Below, piece by piece: positions 11,944 to 22,899 of a DNA stretch of 64,000 bases (position 1 is its first letter; each line of letters starts with the position of its first letter). Under the pieces are notes generated by a model. That model ran no database searches and was not told where the DNA came from. It saw only the letters and a program-made list of their open reading frames with translations. The stretch covers positions 39,025,156 through 39,089,155 of the forward strand of contig NC_044568.1 in the NCBI RefSeq assembly GCF_007565055.1, read 5' to 3'. The stretch comes from Rhinopithecus roxellana (taxonomy: Eukaryota; Chordata; Mammalia; Primates; Cercopithecidae). A program made the position numbers and the translations under genes.

Positions 11944-12073
11944 TTTTTTTAATATAGAGAAGGGAGTCTCACTCTGCTGCCCAGGCTGGTCTCAAACTCC
12001 TAAGCTCAAGCAATCCATTTGTTTTGGCCTCCCAAAATGCTGAGATTTCAAATGTAAGCTACTGTGCCGAGCC
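11944..12073 (-). mobile_element. Monomeric or internally deleted Alu (FLAM-like), minus strand
   Basis: T-run, GGGAGTCTCACTCTGCTGCCCAGGCTGG and CTCCCAAAATGCTGAGAT run to GTGCCGAGCC in about 130 bp, the size of one Alu monomer. It is strongly diverged, which fits an old free left Alu monomer. Confidence 0.7.
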
Positions 12074-12105
12074 TACTGTGTTTTATTGCTTAAAATCTTC
12101 TATCT

Positions 12106-12388
12106 GGCCGGTCCTGATGGCTCACACTTGTAATCTCAGAACTTCGGGAGACCGAGGCGGGTGGATCACCTGAGATCAGGAGTTTGAGACCAGCCTGACC
12201 AACATGGTGAAACCCTGTCTCTACTGAAAATACAAAAAATTAGCTGGGCATGATGGCAGGCACCTGTAATCCCAGCTACTTGGGAGGGGGAGGGAGGAGA
12301 ATCACTTAAACCTGGGAGGCAGAGGTTGTTCCAGCCTGGGCAACAAGAGCAAAACTCCATCTCATAACAAAACAAAACGAAACAAAAC
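12106..12388 (+). mobile_element. Alu SINE with 12-bp target duplication
   Basis: Starts GGCCGGTCCTGATGGCTCAC and ends in an ACAAA-rich tail. AATCTTCTATCT is found on both sides (12094-12105 and 12389-12400). A stretch of the right arm between AGAGGTTG and TTCCAGCCTGGGC is missing. The antisense open frame at 12166-12408 is Alu. Confidence 0.93.
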
Positions 12389-12400
12389 AATCTTCTATCT

Positions 12401-13515
12401 GAGGGCACATTTCCACATTACAGTCACAAAATATTTGCATGATAGAGACGGGGGAGTTGCTACCTGAGGAAGTGGCAAGAGCTTTGTCTTCTGTAGAGTT
12501 AAGGCATGTTTACACATCACTTCAAATGAGGACCTCTGGAGATGTATTGTGACCTGCTGCTACCACTTTTTAAACATGTTTACCTTTGTGTTCTGCTTTC
12601 AACTATGCCTGTCAGAGTAGTTCAACCCTCTACTAAAAACAAAACAAAGATTTGACCCTTGTTGACTGCAATGTTTCTTAACTGCTTTAATTGACTTCCT
12701 TCTTTTTACTTCTTATTCATCACACACATGTCCACTTTATCTTTTCCTGATGATATCATTTTCATCTCTGCTAAAAAGCACCTAAATACTTCCCTCACTC
12801 TTTAAAGAGAATATTGAACTTCAGTTAGAGGGCAATCTGAGAGAGGCTTCTATGAGTCCAGTAGGATTCAAGTATATCCTTTTCCAACTCTCCAGCCCAC
12901 TTCATGCGGTCAGTGTCCTTTCTTCTTTCCCTCTTGTCTCAATATTTGTTTCTAGACCTTTGTCTTGGTGGCTCAGAGTCCTCCACTGTGACATCCATTC
13001 TGATGCTTAGTCTGTCCTTACAAACTGTGCTGACCAGAAATGTAAACCTGCCCGCTCAAAAATATTTTCAGTACTACAGTCCATTATGTTTCAACTCATT
13101 TCTCATTTTTCTTCAGCATCCATTGTAACTTTATGACTTTATTTTCCTTATGTGGAATTCTTGCCCCTAATATTCTCTCCCCACTTGCATTCCCCTCTAC
13201 ACAGATGGTATACAATAGTTACAGACTCACCACTGCTTGATTTAAACAACCATACGATTTCAATGTCTACACCTGATAGAAGTCACAGAGAACATCACTG
13301 GTTTTTCTCCAAAACCAGAAGTGGAAAATTACAACTTGAACACAGTTGTTATTTTTAAGGCCCCTTTGAGAAAGTGTTACAATGAATTCTGTTCATTCAT
13401 GTGTACAAACTTACATAGCTGTTGTTTTATCAACGTAAGCATATGTTGAAACATAGATTGCATTGTTTACTTATACGTACATTTGTTTGTTTGGGGCTTT
13501 TGAGAAAATGGTATT
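12401..13515. other. No firm feature; possible L2-like remnant
   Basis: Pyrimidine-rich text between about 12680 and 13200 is reminiscent of the 3' region of L2, but I cannot align it confidently. The open frames at 12904-13128 and 13152-13358 have no recognisable domain. Confidence 0.3.
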
Positions 13516-13519
13516 ATAC

Positions 13520-13615
13520 AGTTCAACCATTAGCTTGCTATATGACCTTGTGCTAGTCCTTTAAACTCTCTGGACTTTCATTTCTTTATTTGTGGGGGAA
13601 AAGGTGATTATAAGA
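13520..13615 (+). mobile_element. MIR SINE fragment
   Basis: GCTATATGACCTTGTGCTAG, CTCTGGACTTTCATTTC and TTTGTGGGGG follow the MIR core (tgtgaccttgggcaagt, then tttcctcatctgtaaaatggg). It is short and diverged. Confidence 0.6.
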
Positions 13616-13619
13616 TTCC

Positions 13620-14330
13620 TGAAACAACTTTAGGAAGTTGTACTTGTTCAGTAAGCATTGATTGCCTTCTATCCATCCTTTCTCTTCTTTCTGGAAAACA
13701 GAATTCTAGGTTTGTTTAAGTATTGACTCCTTATCTCTGTAACCCAGGGGCGATGGCCCAGGCCCAGCTTAGCAGTTTATACTGACTGTTCTAAGCAATA
13801 ATAATGTTCAACCTTTCTTTATGTATCCATCAATAGGCATATAACCCTGGGAGGAAGTCTGCTGAGAGCCTTCTAATACGGTTAAATCATTTCTGAAACA
13901 AAATTCCACAAAAGAGAATAGTCGTTGTTTCCCATGAATATCCCATTTCTAGACTGAGTGCTTGGATCATTGGTGGCTTTCCTAAGGCAGTGAGGAGAAC
14001 TTCCATAAGGGAAAAAAAATCACACATCACTGATGGCAGAGAGTAGCAAAGGAAGGAAGTTGACATAAATGAGCTGCTGCATCAATATACACTGAAAGCT
14101 GCTAGTTCTCTCCCCCATCTTAGTATCCGCTCTCCCTTCTTCCTTTTAGTAATAAATTTAACTTCCGTTTTATTAGGCCAAACATTTTCTTAGCCAGACA
14201 TGGCCTTGAGAATGAGTCCTTGGAAGTAGAATGTGAATAGAACTGGCACGATCTTCAGCTTTCATATTACCTCTCCTTTAAAAGGAAATTGCCTGTTTTG
14301 TATTTCTTGATACCTTCACCTATGGGCTGG
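13620..14330. other. No recognised feature
   Basis: Unique-looking DNA without repeats, splice-flanked frames or RNA genes that I can identify. Confidence 0.45.
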
Positions 14331-14331
14331 A

Positions 14332-14364
<33 letters not shown>

Positions 14365-14368
14365 CATA
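14332..14368. repeat. (TA)n microsatellite with CATA extension
   Basis: An alternating AT run of about 28 bases passes into CACATACATACA. Confidence 0.9.
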
Positions 14369-14472
14369 CATCTAGTAAGCCAGAAATGAGCAAAGGAATG
14401 ATGATAACATCGTAAGATCTTGGAGTAAACAGAAAGAATTTTGGGGGGAATGACTTCATAGAGCAGAGCCAC

Positions 14473-14778
14473 CTTTTTTTTTTTTTTTTTTTTTTTTTTG
14501 AGACAGACTCTGTCCACCCAGGCAGGCTGGAGTGCAATGGTGCGGTCTTGGCTCACTGCAACCTCCGCCTCCTGGGTTCAAGTGATTCTCCTGCCTCAGC
14601 CTCCTGAGTAGCTGGGACTACAGGCACGTGCCACCACGCCCAGCTAATTTTTGTATTTTTAGTAGAGACGGGGTTTCACCATGTTGGCCAGGCTGGTCTC
14701 GAACTCCTGACCTCATGATCTGCCCGCCTCGGCCTCTCAAAGTGCTGGGATTACAGGTGTGAGCCACTGCACCCAGCC
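14473..14778 (-). mobile_element. Alu SINE, full length, minus strand
   Basis: A T-run of about 26 bases leads to GAGACAGACTCTGTCCACC and to the head ending CACCCAGCC. AGAGCAGAGCCAC is a perfect duplication on both sides (14460-14472 and 14779-14791). The two overlapping open frames at 14316-14556 are tail and microsatellite shadows. Confidence 0.95.
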
Positions 14779-14791
14779 AGAGCAGAGCCAC

Positions 14792-16140
14792 TTACCTGCC
14801 CTCAAAGGCCCATTGAAAAGGAGTGCTCTTACTTTGTTTAACCACTGTATTTTTGAATATTATTTTTCTAAAAGCTTTATCTCTACCTACCTAATATGCC
14901 ATGCTTCAATCGGACTTCTTGACTTGTGAGGTAACATATTTCCCTTTTGTTTACTCAATTTGAGTAGTGAACTTCTGTTACAAGTTACCAAAATCTTGCT
15001 AAATGGTACAGCCAAATTTCACATCTGTGGACTGTGTGTTAATAAAGTAAAAAAGCTTTCGCAGGACAACTAGTGGAAATTTATGTCCAAAAGACATTTC
15101 AAGGTGGATTTAATCCAAATATGCTCAAGAATTGAAAAAAAAATCATTGGGCTCACATTTTGAGATTTTCCAACTGTTTGTATGCCTTCATGAATAATGG
15201 AAATCGAAATGAGTGTCTGTAAATGTAGTAGAAAATCTAGGAAGAATTTAGAAAAACTTAAACAATTCTTCAAAGGGGCCAGTGCTGTGGGAAAGCTATT
15301 ATGATTCAGAATTGAAGATCCAGGGAGATTACAGGAGTCTTTTGAATCACTGATGAGACAACCCAATAAGACACATGAAGGAACTAAACTAAAATTGTCA
15401 AGATAAAAGGTAACCAGCCCTTTTCAATGATAGAGGTGACTAGCCAGGTACAATCACCTGGTGTGATGGGGAAAACAATCTCAGAAACTCCCTTTCATCA
15501 GCAGAAAAATAAGATGACTTCTAAGATGCTTTCTAGCTGTGATTGTCTAGCACTCTATACAAGTGAGAGGGGCTTCCTTGCCCAACTTGCCTTTCAGCAA
15601 ACAAAAAAATCAGCATTGATTATACCACAGAGTAGATTCTTACTCTTTGTGAGAAAAGCGTTTTCAGAAGTAATCTAATCTGTCCACACGGCCTACGCTG
15701 AGATAGTTTCAGATGCACTATGTATGGAGAAAAATAATTCAATTAATTAAGAGAGAGCTATGAATGAGTGATGATATAGTTATTAAGTATCCTTATAGGT
15801 CTCATGTACAACATTATAGGAAGAAAAGAAAATTCCTGATGATCAGCTAAAACCATGTTGGAAAACTGTGAGACATAAAATGATGTTGCACTAAGAAAAC
15901 ACTCCCCTACTCTCCCCACACAAGCGACATAATTCTGTTCTAAATGCCCACAGTCTAACTTCTTAATCTGATGAGTCGTACGATTCCAGAAAGGGAAGAA
16001 CTGCAACTTATTCTTGCTGTAAGTTTTCTACTTAAACATTTGGGAAACAATAATGCATATAACATCCCAAATCCAATAACTCTGAGCATTAGCACGCTCC
16101 CCCATTCAAAATTTTGAATATTAAAAATAGCAAATATCAG
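14792..16140. other. No recognised feature
   Basis: Open frames at 15070-15366 (-), 15427-15678 (+) and 15758-16006 (-) have no domain or repeat ancestry that I recognise. Confidence 0.45.
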
Positions 16141-16690
16141 AGTGCCAGGTATGTTACAGATGCATCCCTGTGTTTTACATGTATTATCTAATGCTACTGA
16201 TTTAAAGGCTTTTTTTGGTAACTGCTGTTAAGACAGCGATTACAGTCTTTATTTTATTTATAATTTTTATTTTGAGACAGAGTCTCACTCTATCACTCAG
16301 GCTGGAGTACACTGGCACAATCTTGACTCAACACAGCCTCAACCTCCTGAGCTTAAGTGATCCTTCCACCTCAGCCTCCTAGGTAGCTGAGATTGCAAGC
16401 ACACACCACCACACCTGACTGTATTTTATTTTTAGTTTTTGTAGAGACTTAGTCTCACTATGTTTTCCAAGCTCGTCTTAAACTCCCAAGTTCAAGTGAC
16501 CCTGCCACCTCAGCCTCCCAAAGTGCTGGGATTCACATGCATGAGCCACCACACTCAGCCTAATATCACTGTTAATATCCTTATTTAATATATGAATGAA
16601 ATGACTTCCAAACAGTTTGAAAAATCTTCCCACAATTATACAGGATGTAAGTGATGATTTACTTATCAAATCCAGATAAACTATCTTCAA
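16141..16690 (+). mobile_element. MIR SINE split by an Alu
   Basis: AGTGCCAGGTATGTTACAGA and ACATGTATTATCTAATGCTA (16141-16200) are MIR. The MIR continues after the inserted Alu with TATCCTTATTTAATATATGA and a diverged ATTATACAGGATGTAAGTG (16561-16640). The order shows that the MIR is older than the Alu. Confidence 0.6.
16250..16560 (-). mobile_element. Old Alu (AluJ-like) inside the MIR, minus strand
   Basis: TTATTTTGAGACAGAGTCTC runs through CAGGCTGGAGTACACTGGC to CACACTCAGCC. Many substitutions and loss of CpGs indicate an old Alu. Confidence 0.9.
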
Positions 16691-17140
16691 AACATTAGCT
16701 TTAACTTGAGCCTACCAGGTAATGCAATATTATACAGTAATTATTAAATATCATCAACAAACCAGGGGATAGAACATTACTGCATGAGCATTTACTTATG
16801 TCAAATAAAAAGAGAAAATAATATCACCTTATGATTAACAGCACTGTAATAAATAGTCTACTAAAGGTGAAAAGATATAGTACAAAATATCAACAGCAGT
16901 TGTGTTAAAATATTATGGATTATTTCCTATATATTGCTCTGGTTTTCCACAATTAGCATATACCAATTTTTGTATTTCAAAACAAATATAAATGTCACAA
17001 ATTACAAATTGTTGCTGAGTAAAAAAGAAAAAGTGAATCACACAAATATAACCCATCTCATGGAGAAAAAATAACATAGTAGAAAATGGCAATTGTTAAA
17101 CTTCTAAGAATTAATGCCATTTAATTGTTAAGAGAGGAAG
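16691..17140. other. No recognised feature; AT-rich
   Basis: I see no element or gene in this AT-rich interval. Confidence 0.45.
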
Positions 17141-17143
17141 GGA

Positions 17144-17448
17144 GGCTGGGCATGGTGGCTCACGCCTATAATCCCAGTACTTTGGGAGGCCAAGGCGGGC
17201 AGATCACCTGAGGTGGGGAGTTTGAGATCAGCCTGACCAACATGGAGAAACCCAGTCTCTACTAAAAATACACAATTAGCCAGGTATGGTGGTGCATGCG
17301 TGTAATCCTGGCTACTCGAGAGGCTGAGGCAGGAGAATTGCTTGAACCCGGGAAGTGGAGGTTGTGGTGAGCCGTGATCTCCCCATTGTACTCCAGCCTG
17401 GGTAACAAGGGCAAAACTCCAACTCAAAAAAAAAAAAAAAAAGAAAAA
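17144..17448 (+). mobile_element. Alu SINE, full length
   Basis: Starts GGCTGGGCATGGTGGCTCAC and ends with about 18 A. Open frames on the minus strand at 17128-17512 are antisense Alu. Confidence 0.95.
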
Positions 17449-17704
17449 GGAAGTGAAATAATGAGATAAAACTAGGACAAAATGAAAAGAAAAAAAAATC
17501 AAAGTTATTCAACAGATCTCATTAGTTTGTTTTTGTAAAGAACCCATGAACTTCAGGGAAGAGGAAAATTTATAAAATTTGATGATATGTGAAAATAATT
17601 AAAGAAATGATGATCAGAAAGGGAATAGTAAGCCACCAATGATAACTACAGTATAATAAATGAGGTTATCCTAATCATCTCTCTACTGAAATGTATTAGA
17701 ATTT

Positions 17705-17898
17705 TTTTAATTTTTATTTTTATTTCAATAGTTTTTGGGGTACAAGTGGTTCTTGGTTACATAAATAAGTTCTTTAGTGGTGATTTCCGATATTGTAGTG
17801 TACCCACCACCCAAGTAGTGTATACTATGCCCAATAGGTAGTCTTTTATCCCTCATTCCCCTCCCACCCTTTCCCACTGAGTCCCCAAAGTCAGATGT
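17705..17898 (-). mobile_element. 5'-truncated L1 3' end, minus strand
   Basis: TTTCAATAGTTTTTGGGGTA, ACATAAATAAGTTCTTTAGT and CCACCCTTTCCCACTGAGTC are the reverse complement of an L1 3' untranslated region. The perfect 18-bp duplication TGAAATGTATTAGAATTT (17687-17704 and 17899-17916) fixes the ends. Only about 194 bp were copied. Confidence 0.92.
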
Positions 17899-17925
17899 TG
17901 AAATGTATTAGAATTTAACAAACCC

Positions 17926-18236
17926 CAGCCAGATGCAGTGGCTCATGCCTGTAATCCCAACACTTTGGGAAGCCAAGATGGGCAGATCACTGAGGCCAAG
18001 AGTTCAAGACCAGCCTGGTGAAACATGGTGAAACCCTGTTTTTACTAAAAATACAAAAACTAGCCCAGGGTGGTGGCGAGTGCCTGTAGTCCCAGCTACT
18101 CTAGAGGCTGAGCCAGGAAGATCACTTGAACCCAGGAGGTGGAGGTTGCATGATCTGAGACTGCATTCCAGCCTGGGCGACAGAGTGAGACTCTGCCAAA
18201 AAATAAATAACATAAAAATTAAAAAGTAAATAAACA
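17926..18236 (+). mobile_element. Alu SINE, full length
   Basis: Begins CAGCCAGATGCAGTGGCTCA and ends in an A-rich tail with AAATAAATAA. It lies only a few bases after the L1 duplication, so the AATTT-rich site was used twice. The antisense open frame at 18004-18240 is Alu. Confidence 0.92.
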
Positions 18237-18449
18237 ACAAATGCCATCATTTTAAAAGATTTGTAGATCTGAAAAGATACGAATTAAGGTGAAGGACTGG
18301 AGCACACCAACTGGCATCAACCAATATCATACTCTCAGGCTTTGTTGTGCCATCCTTGCAGGGTAAGAAATACCAAAGCCAAGACTAGCCTCACCAAAAG
18401 TGAGAGTCTTATAGAATATCCTCCCTTACATTAAGTTGGAATTCCAGGA

Positions 18450-20720
18450 ATGAGCAAATATAAATATGACTTATCTTTCTCTCTAAATCACAAGCAATGA
18501 GAATAACATTTGGTCCTGATGCTAGCATGAGAAAGGAGAAGAAAGGACAAAATGTTCTTGAGAAGTTCTTGCCAGCGTTTGACTTTTTGTTGGTTTATAT
18601 ATAATCTAGGTGGGCCAGAGAATCTCAAATCATAAACTAATTTTAGGTAGTCCTAGAATGGCAGTTTCCCCAGACATCTAGCAAAATTAAACACTCATCT
18701 CTTCGTAAAAAGGCATATTAATTCCAGGCCTTAAGAAACTGGCACAAATTTCAAAGGAAAGGAACAGCACACAAAGATAACCACCACAAAATGAAATAAG
18801 ACAATATGAGAGAGCCTAGGAGAAAAATACAGAGAACAGAAAAAGATATACACTAAATTTAAAATATTGAAAACATTGGATCAACCTTATAAAACAAAAG
18901 AAAGCTTACCAATTATGTACGTAAGCAATAAAATTGAACATATGAGCAGGGAGAGGAAAATATAAGGTGCCATAGCAAATAAAAATTCTAGAAATGAGAA
19001 AAGTCAAATTTAATAACTCAACTGAACACGTTTGATGGTAAATTAAACAAAGCAGAAAAGGTAATTAGTGAACTGGAGTATATGTAAGCCAAGTATTCAG
19101 TTCAGAAAGACAAGACGTAGCAAACATAAGGAGAAGTTAAGAGATATATAAAATAGAGTAAAAGAAGTTGAATAATTTCTAAAAGGAAAAGAGTGGGTAA
19201 AGATAAGGTCAGAAAAAATATTGAAAAGTTTAAAACTGACAATTTTCTAGACCTAAAAGTCATTGATTATCAGTTTTAAGAAACACAGAACTTTCCAACA
19301 AGGACAACTCAAAATAAATCCACAATTTGATACATCATAATAAACCAGAATAAAAAGCAGAAAAAAGAAAATTTTAAGAGGAACAAGAGAAAAATGAAAC
19401 ACTACTTTCAAAGGAACAAAAGTTTAACATCTAACCCCTCAACAGGAAAAATGAAAGCCTGAGAAAGTGGAATGACATTTTCAATGTAAAAAAATCACAG
19501 AAAGCAAAACGCAAGTGCCTACTTAGAATTTAATTACCAGCAAAAATATTCTTCAATAATAAAGGGGAAATAAGGACATTTCAGACATACACACAAAAAA
19601 GTATTTTCCATCCTCAGACCTGCATTAAAAGTAATTCTAAATGCTTCAGTCAGACGGAAAATGACTCCAGATAAAAAAAGTTGAAGAACAGAATGAAGAT
19701 CAGAAAATGAAGGTGTATAACAATAAACATTGAGTATATACAGCAAAAAATACATACTTTTTTTGAAATATAGTGCAGTGGCTCATGTCTGTAATCCCAG
19801 CACTTAGGGAGGCCTAGGAAGGTGGATCACCTGAGATCAGGAGTTCGAGACCAGCCTGTCCAACATGGTGAAATCCCGTCTCCACTAAAAATACAAAAAT
19901 TAGTTCAGCATCGTGGGATATGCCTGTAATCCCAGCTACTCAGGATGCTGAGGCAAGAGAATCGCTTGAACCTGGGAGGCAGCGACTGCAAGTGAGCCAA
20001 GATCATGCCATTGCATTCCAGCCTGGGCAGAGTGAGACTCTGTCTCAAGAAAAAAAAAAAATTGAAATATAAATGTATAAGAATATGCATATGCAAGACT
20101 ATATAATTTAGGAGGATTAGGAAGAGAGTAAAACATTTAAATTCTATGAAGTTTTTGTGCTATTCAAAAGGAAAACAATGGCCTTGACTGACATTAGAAT
20201 TCGATAAGTTAAGGACACATATTTAATGGTTATTCATAAAGTTTAGCCATAAAATTTCAGAATTAGAGAACCTCATTACCACACCAGTAAAGAAGAAAAC
20301 TGGTTAAAGCCATTCTCAAACAGTTAAAAGCAGATGAGGGAGGAAAGATGGGGAGAGAGAAAGAGAAACTTAGAACAGACAAGATAATTAGTAAGCACAA
20401 AATATCCAAATAAATCAATACTTATATTAACTAAAAACACACAAGCTCCACTGACTAAAGGTCAGGGAATGATGATAGAAAAAGACATACCAAATAAACA
20501 AAAACAAAGCATTCTTCACCATCAGAACTTCATTAAAGGAAACTAGCTTTTCAAGCAGAAGGAAAGATTCCAGATAAGAGGTCTGAGACACAAGAAGAAA
20601 TAATAAAAAAAGCTGGCAAATGTAAGCAAACATTAAATATATAAAAGAGTAATAACAAACTGGAAATTAATTAACTAAGCAAAGAAACAAAGGGAATCAC
20701 TTAAAATAATAGACTGTAGA
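18450..20720 (+). mobile_element. Ancient L1M block, two overlapping 3' pieces, split by an Alu
   Basis: The A-rich strand carries the old L1 module "ttcaagaatgaagg...gacattttcagataaac...agacctgc...aaaagaaat...aggcagaagg...gat.ccagat" twice in diverged form: at about 19545-19690 (TTCTTCAATAATAAAGGGGA, ACCTGCATTAAAAGTAATTC) and again at about 20465-20590 (CAAATAAACAAAAACAAAGC, TTTCAAGCAGAAGGAAAGAT). The block is heavily mutated and has no usable frame. Boundaries are approximate. Confidence 0.65.
19773..20061 (+). mobile_element. Alu SINE inserted in the L1M block
   Basis: Begins GTGCAGTGGCTCATGTCTG, a few bases short of the full Alu start, and ends in an A tail. TTGAAATATA flanks it at 19763-19772 and 20062-20071. 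The antisense open frames at 19905-20136 are Alu. Confidence 0.93.
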
Positions 20721-22215
20721 AATGGTGTTAAAGTGTTTCAACCCATGACATCAGGTAGGAGGTGTTGTTCCCACATCTTCCACTTCTTGCATTTTCAGGT
20801 GAGGATTCATTACATAACTTGCGCCTTTGTTTATGCCACTCCCTCCACCTGGTTATTTGTTCTTCCTTATCATCTTCAATTATTAAAATATTGACTCATA
20901 ATTTTACCCAGGTGATGTATCCTTCCAAATTGTCCAAAATGACCTCTTCCTCACTCCGATAATCCTGTGTTAAATTCTGCTTTAATTTTGATTGCTCCTG
21001 TCTTACATTGTTTGCAGTGACTATTTTGAATTCATCTTAAATATTGCTCAAAATTCTCAACATTTTTAATTATAAGCAAATATATCCATATACAAATGAG
21101 TTCATGTACATGCACAAACAAATCCTTGATTCAAATATATTTCGTTAGCATAAATGTGTATCACTGATGCCTTCTAAGGGTTTCATTGTTGTTTCATCAG
21201 GTAAATTTACACAGCTAAAGTATTTATACTTAAATACATTATCCAAATCTTTTATTAGCTTACTATGTGCAAAAAATAGCAGGCAATAATACAGTATTGA
21301 TATCGTTTCTGTACAGGGGTTCTAAGAACACACACATTTTATGGCTTCAAAAAATGCAAATCAGGAAATACAGAAAAGCTGAAACCTGCTGTACTCTAAG
21401 CTCTTTGGAGCTCAAAAGAATAAGTTTTATCTTAGATTTGGTTCCAATGAGCACTTAGGCTAGCTTTATGTAATTCAATGTCCTTACTTATTTCTAATGG
21501 AAATTTAGAAAAATTTCGATTTTGTCTCTGTTATGTCTTAATCTTTTTAACTCTTGAACAGGGGCTACAAAGAATAAAAAGAACACTAAAATCTCAAAAT
21601 CATAACCTGAAGTTCTACCTATAAGTCAAATGAAATTATTCAAATACTGAATCCCAACTGATGAGGTCATATGGGGTAATACACCTGATTCTTTCAATCA
21701 AATCCTTAAAGGATTCTTAATGAAAATTAACCAGTGAAAGAGTAGCTTAAGGATCTCCTGCAGGATTTATTCAAGAATGATTTCCTGGAAGTCTGTAGTC
21801 TTTGAAATGGAGAAATGGATTAAAGAAGGGGGCCTATTAAGGGAGAAATAATTATGAAGGTGATTGGCAAAACAGAAACTAAATTATAAACACCAAATCA
21901 GTAGAATACAAAGCAACTGAAGCTTAAGAATAGATCATGAAATAATATTTTCTTTTTACTTCCTCAGGAGTCTTGCCTGTGTGAACCACTCCTTGATACA
22001 GTCACTGGAAAAGGTTTTCAGGGGTTTCAAATATTAATTGGGTTATTACTTAGCTCAAAAGTATATATAGCACAGTACACTTAGCACTACAAGATAATGA
22101 TTCAAGATGATTCTCCTACGAATAGTTTTCCTTCAAATTAAACCTTTAATACTTACAATAAGTATTTCATTTGTAAATTGCTACTTTTCTGTAAATGATC
22201 TGTTAAAACACGTCT
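20721..22215. other. No recognised feature
   Basis: Unique-looking DNA. Open frames at 20762-20962 and 21267-21458 show no recognisable domain. Confidence 0.45.
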
Positions 22216-22218
22216 TGA

Positions 22219-22512
22219 GGCCAGGCGCAGTGGCTCACCCCTGTAATCCCAGCACTTTGGGAGTCCGAGGCGGGCAGGTTACGAGGTCAGAAGATCGAGA
22301 CCATCCTGCCTAACACAGTGAAACCCCGTCTCTACTAAAAATACAAAACATTAGCCAGGCGTGGTGGCTGGTGCCTGTAGTCCCAGCTACTCCGGAGGCT
22401 GAAGCAGGAGAATTGCTTGAACCCGGGAGGCGGAGCTTGCAGTGAGCTGAGATCGGGGCCACTACACTCCAGCCTGGGCGACAGAGCGAGACTCCGTCTC
22501 AAAAAGAAAAAA
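22219..22512 (+). mobile_element. Alu SINE, AluY/S type
   Basis: Starts GGCCAGGCGCAGTGGCTCAC and ends CGTCTCAAAAAGAAAAAAA. Short flanking matches (TCTTGA) fit a target duplication. Confidence 0.94.
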
Positions 22513-22703
22513 ATCTTGAACCTCTTCCAGATTACTTAGCCTATGCTGAGTCATCAGGAAAACCTAACCTGTTGAGATATAGAGAGGTTTTGAATAAATC
22601 AGCGTAGAAAATGAAGGATTTACTTTATTCTTAACTTTGTATCCCATATTCTACCTGCCATTTATGCCTATAATAGAGAGAATTATTTAAGAAAGAGGAG
22701 ACT

Positions 22704-22897
22704 TCTCTACTAAAAATACAAAAACTAGCCGGGCGAGGTGGCGGGCGCCTGTAGTCCCAGCTACTCGGGAGGCTGAGGCAGGAGAATGGCGTCAACCCGG
22801 GAGGCGGAGCTTGCAGTGAGCTGAGATCCGGCCACTGCACTCCAGCCCGGGCGACAGAGCGAGACTCCGTCTCAAAAAAAAAAAAAAAAAAAAAAAA
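22704..22897 (+). mobile_element. 5'-truncated AluYR-like element
   Basis: The match begins mid-element at TCTCTACTAAAAATACAAAA and carries GGGCGAGGTGGCGGGCGCC and GATCCGGCCACTGC (22825-22838) with little divergence, ending in about 23 A. The flanks AAGAAAGAGGAGACT (22689-22703) and AAGGAAGGGGAGACT after the tail agree at 13 of 15 bases, an imperfect target duplication. Confidence 0.93.
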
Positions 22898-22899
22898 GG

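Noticed and set aside
14779..14830. Minus-strand donor-like GGCAG|GTAAGTGG next to the Alu
   Set aside because: Excellent donor text but no acceptor or open segment upstream on that strand.
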